A DNA stretch of 64,000 bases from JANOSH01 sp031415695. GTDB lineage: Bacteria; Actinomycetota; Acidimicrobiia; Acidimicrobiales; Ilumatobacteraceae. Positions 59,645 to 64,000 of the stretch are shown here, piece after piece (within the stretch, counting starts at the first letter, position 1; each line of letters begins with the position of its first letter). The notes under the pieces are model-generated. The model worked only from the letters and a program-made list of their open reading frames with translations, did no database searches and was not told the DNA's origin. Both the position numbers and the translations under genes were made by a program. The DNA is taken from contig JANOSH010000047.1 in NCBI GenBank assembly GCA_031415695.1, positions 310,001 through 374,000 on the forward strand. The letters run 5' to 3'.

Positions 59645-59650
59645 AGCGTA
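59645..59650 (-). promoter_or_regulatory. -10 element of the acyl-CoA synthetase-GDPD operon
   Basis: TACGCT on the minus strand, 6 nt before ATG at 59638. Confidence 0.5.
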
Positions 59651-59659
59651 GGGACAAAA

Positions 59660-59738
59660 TGGCCGAGCGTTAAAGCGAACGGTAGTGAGCAAGCGACGCC
59701 GAAGGCAGGCAAAGGTGGCCGAGCGTTAAAGCGAACGG
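59660..59738. repeat. Composite intergenic repeat, copy 2
   Basis: Two identical 23-bp direct repeats (59660-59682 and 59716-59738, starting TGGCCGAGCGTTAAAGCGAA) flank GAGCAAGCGACGCCGAAGGC (59687-59706). This 20-mer is the exact reverse complement of 14820-14839, and the direct repeats resemble those at 14787 and 14845 read in reverse. Confidence 0.75.
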
Positions 59739-59754
59739 AAGAAGCTTGGGCGGC

Positions 59755-59760
59755 TACGGT
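59755..59760 (+). promoter_or_regulatory. -10 element of the SirB1-like gene
   Basis: TACGGT followed by 8 nt and GTG at 59769. Confidence 0.45.
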
Positions 59761-59768
59761 GCCTACCC

Positions 59769-60440
59769 GTGGGCAGCATCGAGGAGTTCAAGGGACTTGT
59801 CGCGCAAGCAATCTTCCCGCTCGACCGGGCGATGCTTCTCATTGCGTCGAGCCGGTATCGCGACCTCGACCTCGAAGCGGAGCTCTTGCGATTCGATCAT
59901 CTCGCCCAGTCGGTCGAGGCGCCCACCCTCGACGGGCTCGTTGGCTCCTTGTTCAAGTCGGGTGGCTTCGTAGGCAACTCAGCCGAGTACTACGACGCCG
60001 ACAATAGCTACCTGAACCGAGTTCTCGATCGGCGCCTCGGCATTCCTATCACGCTTGCCATTGTCACCATCGAGGTTGGTCGCCGAATCGGGGTCGAGTT
60101 GCGCGGCGTCGGCATGCCGGGCCATTTCTTGCTCGTAGACACCAACCATCAAAACCGCTTTGTCGACGCGTTCAGTCGAGGCCGCATACTGACTGATGTC
60201 GAATGTCGGTCGTTGTACCTGAGCATGGCCCACCCTGGAGCCTCATGGAACCCGGTGTTCCTTGAACCGGTCACCTCGCTCGCCATCGTTACCCGGGTCC
60301 TTGCCAACCTCGCTTTGGTGTACGAACGCAACCGCGACTTTGGCAACCTCAGCCACATCTACGCCCTTCGTTGCGTATTGCCGACCGCCACGGATCGAGA
60401 ACACGAGGCCGTCAGTCGGCTCCAGGCCCGATTCAACTAG
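59769..60440 (+). CDS. SirB1/YchA-like transglutaminase-fold protein
   Basis: A 223-residue protein of the SirB1 family. The centre (YYDADNSYLNRVLDRRLGIP, then ITLAIVTIEVGRRIGVELRGVGMPGHFLLV) is diagnostic and has a transglutaminase-like fold with the His in MPGHF; the catalytic Cys of true transglutaminases is not evident. The C-terminal third is helical and resembles a TPR-like repeat (LANLALVYERNRDFGN). Function is unknown; related genes sit near prmC in other bacteria. The gene is leaderless and is followed by the flavin reductase gene after 33 bp. Confidence 0.78.
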   Translation: MGSIEEFKGLVAQAIFPLDRAMLLIASSRYRDLDLEAELLRFDHLAQSVEAPTLDGLVGSLFKSGGFVGNSAEYYDADNSYLNRVLDRRLGIPITLAIVTIEVGRRIGVELRGVGMPGHFLLVDTNHQNRFVDAFSRGRILTDVECRSLYLSMAHPGASWNPVFLEPVTSLAIVTRVLANLALVYERNRDFGNLSHIYALRCVLPTATDREHEAVSRLQARFN

Positions 60441-60473
60441 CGCCATGAGCTGCGGGCTAGTTTCACGTTTGCC

Positions 60474-61067
60474 ATGATCGACCCCGTTCTCAAACGAAGC
60501 CTCGGACAGATGATCAAAGGCGTCGAGGTGGTTGGCGCTCACCACGAGGGCGTCACCAGGGCCTACACGTCTCACTGGGTGACCCAGGTGGCCTTCGAGG
60601 AACCTATTGTGATGGCATCGGTGTCACCTAAGCACGACACGTTCGGACTCATCGCAGCGTCGGGCCAATTCTCGGTGTCGATCCTTGCTGGCGATCAGGT
60701 AGCCGAGGGCCAGTACTTCTCGTACCCCGGGCGAAAGTTCCGGTACATCGCCGATGAGTATGTCGAACTGCTGCCCGACGGCCTGCCGGTCGTACGCAAC
60801 AGCATTGCGTGGCTACGTTGCGAGGTTTTCAACCGTGTCACGATGCCCGGCGTTGATCACGAGTTGTTCTTCGCCCGGGTAACCGAAGTTGGCCCCGGCC
60901 GACTCAAAGAACCACCCCTGTTGTACTCCAGCCGACTCGGCTGGCGCATCACGGGCGACAAGGCCCGTGAGCCGGGAACCAGCGTACGTGACGTGCTTTT
61001 GGCCCGACTCGCCGCCGCCGGATTCATCGATACCGAGTCCGAAGCCGATGACGAAGGTCCCGCCTGA
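60474..61067 (+). CDS. Flavin reductase-like FMN-binding protein
   Basis: A 197-residue protein with the flavin_reduct fold: IKGVEVVGAHHEGVTRAYTSHWVTQVAFEEPIVMASV is the FMN-binding N-terminal half, and the segment with PVVRNSIAWLRCEV and GVDHELFFARVTEV the second strand pair. It likely reduces FMN with NAD(P)H for a monooxygenase, or acts directly on a small substrate. TAGTTT at 60458 may be a -10 about 10 nt upstream. It precedes the acyl-CoA dehydrogenase gene by 37 bp. Confidence 0.8.
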   Translation: MIDPVLKRSLGQMIKGVEVVGAHHEGVTRAYTSHWVTQVAFEEPIVMASVSPKHDTFGLIAASGQFSVSILAGDQVAEGQYFSYPGRKFRYIADEYVELLPDGLPVVRNSIAWLRCEVFNRVTMPGVDHELFFARVTEVGPGRLKEPPLLYSSRLGWRITGDKAREPGTSVRDVLLARLAAAGFIDTESEADDEGPA

Positions 61068-61092
61068 CTCACCGTCGTAGCCAGGGTCTTAC

Positions 61093-61098
61093 TACGCT
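61093..61098 (+). promoter_or_regulatory. -10 element of the acyl-CoA dehydrogenase gene
   Basis: TACGCT followed by 6 nt and ATG at 61105. Confidence 0.5.
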
Positions 61099-61104
61099 CG
61101 GCCC

Positions 61105-62313
61105 ATGACATTGATTGACGGTCCCGCGGTAACCGCTGACGCAACCCAGGTCGAAGCGCTCATCGACGAACTTCTTGCGACCCATCCGCCCAAGTCCACT
61201 CCAACGGCTGTCTTTCTCGGTGCCCAGTACGACCTGGGGCTGGCGTGGGTCCACAACGACGTCGGCTACGGCGGGCTCGGCCTTGCCCCCGGTGCACAAA
61301 AGCGCATCAACGAGCGCATCTATGCCGAAGGCGCACCCAACCCGGTGTACCGCAACCCCATCGGTCATGGCATGTGCGGTCCAACGGTCGCAGTGTGGGG
61401 AAGCGAAGCGCAAAAGCAACGCTACCTCCGGCCGTTGTTCACTGGCGAAGAGGTGTGGTGCCAGCTTTTCAGCGAACCTGGTTCTGGCTCGGATTTCGCT
61501 GGATTGTCGTCGCGCGGGGTCAAGGATGGCGACGAGTGGATCTGTAATGGGCAAAAGGTGTGGACCACCCTTGCCCATGTCGCTCGGTGGGGTCTGTTGG
61601 TAGTGCGAACCAATCCTGATCAGCCCAAGCATGCTGGTCTCACGGCGTTCGTTGTCGATATGCACGCACCAACTGTCGAGGTACGACCGCTGCGACAGAT
61701 GACCGGCGAGGCCGAGTTCAACGAGGTGTATTTCACCGATACCCGAATCCATGAAAGCGAGATGCTTGGTTCGCCGGGAGACGGCTGGCGAGTATCACTC
61801 ACGACCCTTATGAACGAGCGCGTGTCGATTGGCGGCACTATTCCGGCGCGCGGCAGCGGGGCCATTGGCGAGGCGGTGAAGATTTGGAACAATTTCTCTG
61901 ACGACCGCCGTTATTCAGCCACACGAGACCAGCTTATGAAGCTGTGGACCCGAGCCGAGGTTCATCGCCTGGTCAACATCCGAGCCAGCCAAAATCGTAA
62001 GTCCGGCACGCCTGGTCCAGAGGGTTCTATCAGCAAACTCGAACAGGCCAACCTCAATAAAGACATCTACGCCTTCATCGCCAACCTCCTAGGCGCCGAG
62101 GGCATGTTGTACGGCAGCTACGAAATGACCCGACCAGCCACGGCCATGGGCTTCGAAACGCTGCAGAAGGCCTTCTTGCGCAGCCGAGCCAATTCAATTG
62201 AAGGTGGCACCACCGAAGTGATGCTGAACATTCTCGGCGAGCGGGTTTTGGGGCTCCCCGGCGACGTCAGGGTTGATCGCGAAATCTCTTGGAAAGACGT
62301 GCCACGAAACTGA
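61105..62313 (+). CDS. Acyl-CoA dehydrogenase
   Basis: A 402-residue FAD enzyme that forms trans-2-enoyl-CoA. QLFSEPGSGSDFAGLSSRGV is the FAD-binding motif, KVWTTLAHVARWGLLVVRTN the middle beta domain, and IEGGTTEVMLNILGERVLGLP the C-terminal motif before the end. VWCQLFSEPG with Glu is typical; the catalytic base cannot be fixed from sequence alone. The leaderless TACGCT promoter precedes it. The stop overlaps the start of the SnoaL-like gene by one base (TGATG). Confidence 0.9.
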   Translation: MTLIDGPAVTADATQVEALIDELLATHPPKSTPTAVFLGAQYDLGLAWVHNDVGYGGLGLAPGAQKRINERIYAEGAPNPVYRNPIGHGMCGPTVAVWGSEAQKQRYLRPLFTGEEVWCQLFSEPGSGSDFAGLSSRGVKDGDEWICNGQKVWTTLAHVARWGLLVVRTNPDQPKHAGLTAFVVDMHAPTVEVRPLRQMTGEAEFNEVYFTDTRIHESEMLGSPGDGWRVSLTTLMNERVSIGGTIPARGSGAIGEAVKIWNNFSDDRRYSATRDQLMKLWTRAEVHRLVNIRASQNRKSGTPGPEGSISKLEQANLNKDIYAFIANLLGAEGMLYGSYEMTRPATAMGFETLQKAFLRSRANSIEGGTTEVMLNILGERVLGLPGDVRVDREISWKDVPRN

Positions 62314-62738
62314 TGAGCAACGAACTCGCCGACCGACTCGCCATCCAAGATGTCATGGTCAAGTACGCAACTGCTGTCGACGCCCGCGACCTCGACCGAC
62401 AGGCGTCATGCTTCCGGCACGACGCGGTCGTAACCGGCTTTGGCACCGAGCCCATCGTGGGTCGAGACGCTTTTCAGGCATACGTCGCCCAAGCGCTCAC
62501 CCGATACGGCAAGACCCAACACCTGCTGGGTAATTTCGAAGTCACCATCACTGGTGACACTGCGCACCTACGTACCTACGTACAGGCAACGCACAGCCTG
62601 GCCACTGAGACTGGCGATCTCATCGTGCTGTGGGCCATCTACGACGACCAGTTGGTCCGCACCGACGACGGCTGGCTCATTACCGAACACCGGCTCGAAC
62701 GACTGCTGTTGCGCAAGATCGAGGCAACTGCTCTGTAG
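62313..62738 (+). CDS. SnoaL/NTF2-like protein
   Basis: A 141-residue alpha+beta-barrel protein: LAIQDVMVKYATAVDARDLDRQASCFRHDAVV is the usual NTF2/SnoaL beginning, and TAHLRTYVQATHSLATETGDL and GWLITEHRLERLL the later strands. Such proteins isomerise, dehydrate or cyclise small molecules or just bind them. It is coupled by TGATG overlap to the acyl-CoA dehydrogenase gene, so it could act on the same CoA ester. It converges on the CopD-like gene. Confidence 0.78.
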   Translation: MSNELADRLAIQDVMVKYATAVDARDLDRQASCFRHDAVVTGFGTEPIVGRDAFQAYVAQALTRYGKTQHLLGNFEVTITGDTAHLRTYVQATHSLATETGDLIVLWAIYDDQLVRTDDGWLITEHRLERLLLRKIEATAL

Positions 62739-62744
62739 CCTCGG

Positions 62745-63155
62745 TCAGGTGCCAGAGCGGAGCAGCACACCGAGAAACAAGGCACCTAGACCACCCAAGA
62801 GACCGAGCGCACCGCCTACCGCCAAGACCACCTTGGTTTGCCCGACAGTATGCGCTGCAGCAGCTAACCCCGAGAGGGTCACTGCCAAAATCTTTATCCC
62901 AAGCGTCACCTGATACGACGTTGTTGTACCGGCAACGTCGATATCGAAAATACCCCACATACCGGTTACGACGGCAACACCGAATGCCGGCCAAGCAATC
63001 CGGTTGAACCGACGCGCAGCGATGCGAGTCGCATCAGGCGAGACCTGGCGTAGACCAGGTACGAGGCCCACCAAAACGATCTGCCCGCCAACCCAAATAC
63101 CGGCAGCTAGTACGTGCAAGAACAATCGAATAGTGTCGAGCGTGGGCGACAACAT
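62745..63155 (-). CDS. CopD-domain-like membrane protein
   Basis: A 136-residue membrane protein with four predicted helices (LFLHVLAAGIWVGGQIVLVGLVPG, IAWPAFGVAVVTGMWGIFDI, LGIKILAVTLSGLAAAAHTVG and LAVGGALGLLGGLGALFLGVLL). The helix-1 pattern His-x6-WxGG resembles CopD/YcnJ and DUF2269 membrane proteins. Metal transport or heme binding is possible but not shown. Its start overlaps the stop of ispH by one base (TGATG), so it is cotranscribed with it. Confidence 0.75.
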   Translation of the reverse strand: MLSPTLDTIRLFLHVLAAGIWVGGQIVLVGLVPGLRQVSPDATRIAARRFNRIAWPAFGVAVVTGMWGIFDIDVAGTTTSYQVTLGIKILAVTLSGLAAAAHTVGQTKVVLAVGGALGLLGGLGALFLGVLLRSGT

Positions 63156-64000
63156 CAGTTCACACCCAGCGACGCGAGAACTTCGCTAGCAGGAAGCAAG
63201 CGGTCATCGAACGGCGCACCGATGCCAGCAAGCATGCCCGACACAGCAGCCGCTATTGACGCCTGAAGCTCGCGAATGTTTCGAGGCGGCGGAAAATACT
63301 CGTCCTCGTCGGTAACACGCACCTGCTCGACCCCATCGCGTGGCGAGAGCCGAGCGAGTACCTCATCGACTAATTCCTCGGGTGCCGATGCGCCTGCGGT
63401 GACACCAACGACACCAAGAAGGTCGGCAGGCAGTTCGTCGGCCGTGTTGATTCGAAACACCTGCGCACACCCGGATTCGAGGGCCAATTTCTCGAGCGCA
63501 CGAGTGTTTGACGAATTAGCCGAGCCAATGACGACAACAGCGTCGCACCGGTCGGCCAAAGCCATCAGTGCCGACTGTCGGTTCGTGGTGGCGAAGCACA
63601 AGTCGCTGCGGCCAGGAGTCCATGCACCGGGGAAACGGGCAAGCGTCGCGTCCTTCACCCCCGACCAGTCACGATGCGACAGTGTTGTTTGGGCCAAAAG
63701 CGCGACAGGACCGTCGAACTGGGGGAGAGCGGCAACCTCGGCCACCGATTCGACCCGGGAAATCGCGAATGGCGCAACAGCCATGGTGCCGACTGCTTCC
63801 TCGTGGCCTTCGTGGCCAACGTACACAATATGAAACCCCTTCCCGGCCCGCACTTTCACCTCGTGGTGCACCTTGGTGACCAATGGACACACCGAATCAA
63901 CGAGATAACTGCCTTTCAGGCGAGCGGCAGCCACTACTTCTGGAGGCGAACCATGGGCCGACAACATGATGGGGCAGTCGTGTGGCACGTCGTCGAGGTC
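63155..64000 (-). CDS. ispH: 4-hydroxy-3-methylbut-2-enyl diphosphate reductase IspH, truncated at right edge
   Basis: The last enzyme of the MEP pathway, a [4Fe-4S] protein producing IPP and DMAPP. 281 residues are in the window; the N-terminus with the first cluster Cys lies beyond 64000. Two cluster Cys are visible, in DSVCPLVTKVH and SDLCFATTNRQ, with LSAHG, GHEGHEEAVGTM and SANSSNT (Ser/Asn substrate contacts). An in-frame GTG at 63988 is not the real start. IspH provides isoprenoids including the decaprenyl carrier needed by the arabinan genes. Confidence 0.92.
   Translation of the reverse strand, partial: DLDDVPHDCPIMLSAHGSPPEVVAAARLKGSYLVDSVCPLVTKVHHEVKVRAGKGFHIVYVGHEGHEEAVGTMAVAPFAISRVESVAEVAALPQFDGPVALLAQTTLSHRDWSGVKDATLARFPGAWTPGRSDLCFATTNRQSALMALADRCDAVVVIGSANSSNTRALEKLALESGCAQVFRINTADELPADLLGVVGVTAGASAPEELVDEVLARLSPRDGVEQVRVTDEDEYFPPPRNIRELQASIAAAVSGMLAGIGAPFDDRLLPASEVLASLGVN

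Overview
The window looks like the chromosome of a high-GC actinobacterium, most likely an Acidimicrobiia-type lineage (inference; no rRNA marker is present). The clues are two DinB-type maleylpyruvate-isomerase-like (mycothiol-associated) genes, a decaprenyl-phosphoryl-arabinose pathway (UbiA, DprE1, DprE2) with two AftD-like arabinosyltransferases, GuaB1, several acyl-CoA enzymes, and many genes whose start codon lies 6-8 nt after a TANNNT -10 element (leaderless transcripts). I see no rRNA, tRNA, CRISPR array, insertion sequence or phage module. Genes are packed tightly, with many 4-nt ATGA/GTGA overlaps. No gene-free stretch exceeds 300 bp.

Left part (1-29.8 kb): an MFS exporter cut by the left edge and a divergent DoxX gene share a 24-bp promoter/operator. 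Next comes a translationally coupled selD - flavodoxin - M1 peptidase operon. selD is a selenoprotein gene: an in-frame TGA occupies the position of the catalytic Cys17, so the first 28 residues are lost if TGA is read as stop. Mixed metabolic genes follow: HNH protein, thioesterase, UppP, FAD oxidoreductase, LLM monooxygenase, CPBP protease, a P1 + M20 peptidase pair, acyltransferase, methyltransferase, TetR/SDR, heme A synthase, PH-domain protein, nitronate monooxygenase, enoyl-CoA hydratase, xylulokinase + J-domain protein, aldo/keto reductase, Sua5/TsaC + hydrolase and GuaB1.

Middle (29.8-44.3 kb): a cell-envelope arabinan locus. HAD-IB phosphatase, UbiA phosphoribosyltransferase, DprE1 and DprE2 form a + strand operon that can make decaprenyl-phosphoryl-arabinose. 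Two giant AftD-like arabinofuranosyltransferases, a GT4 glycosyltransferase, a methyltransferase and a PIG-V-like mannosyltransferase lie alongside and probably use it. One AftD-like gene carries an in-frame palindromic repeat element whose second copy lies between two convergent genes 19.5 kb away.

Right part (44.3-64 kb): AlkA-like glycosylase, enoyl-CoA hydratase, a five-gene peptide/nickel-type ABC transporter operon ending in a TetR regulator and driven by a TTGACA-N17-TAACGT promoter, PPK2, a purine/ureide-type set (phosphoribosyltransferase, creatininase, carbamoyl amidohydrolase, cytosine-deaminase-like), GDPD + acyl-CoA ligase, SirB1-like protein, flavin reductase, acyl-CoA dehydrogenase + SnoaL-like protein, a CopD-like membrane protein and IspH cut by the right edge. 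A second repeat family (two direct repeats flanking a conserved 20-bp core) occurs near 14.8 kb and 59.7 kb.
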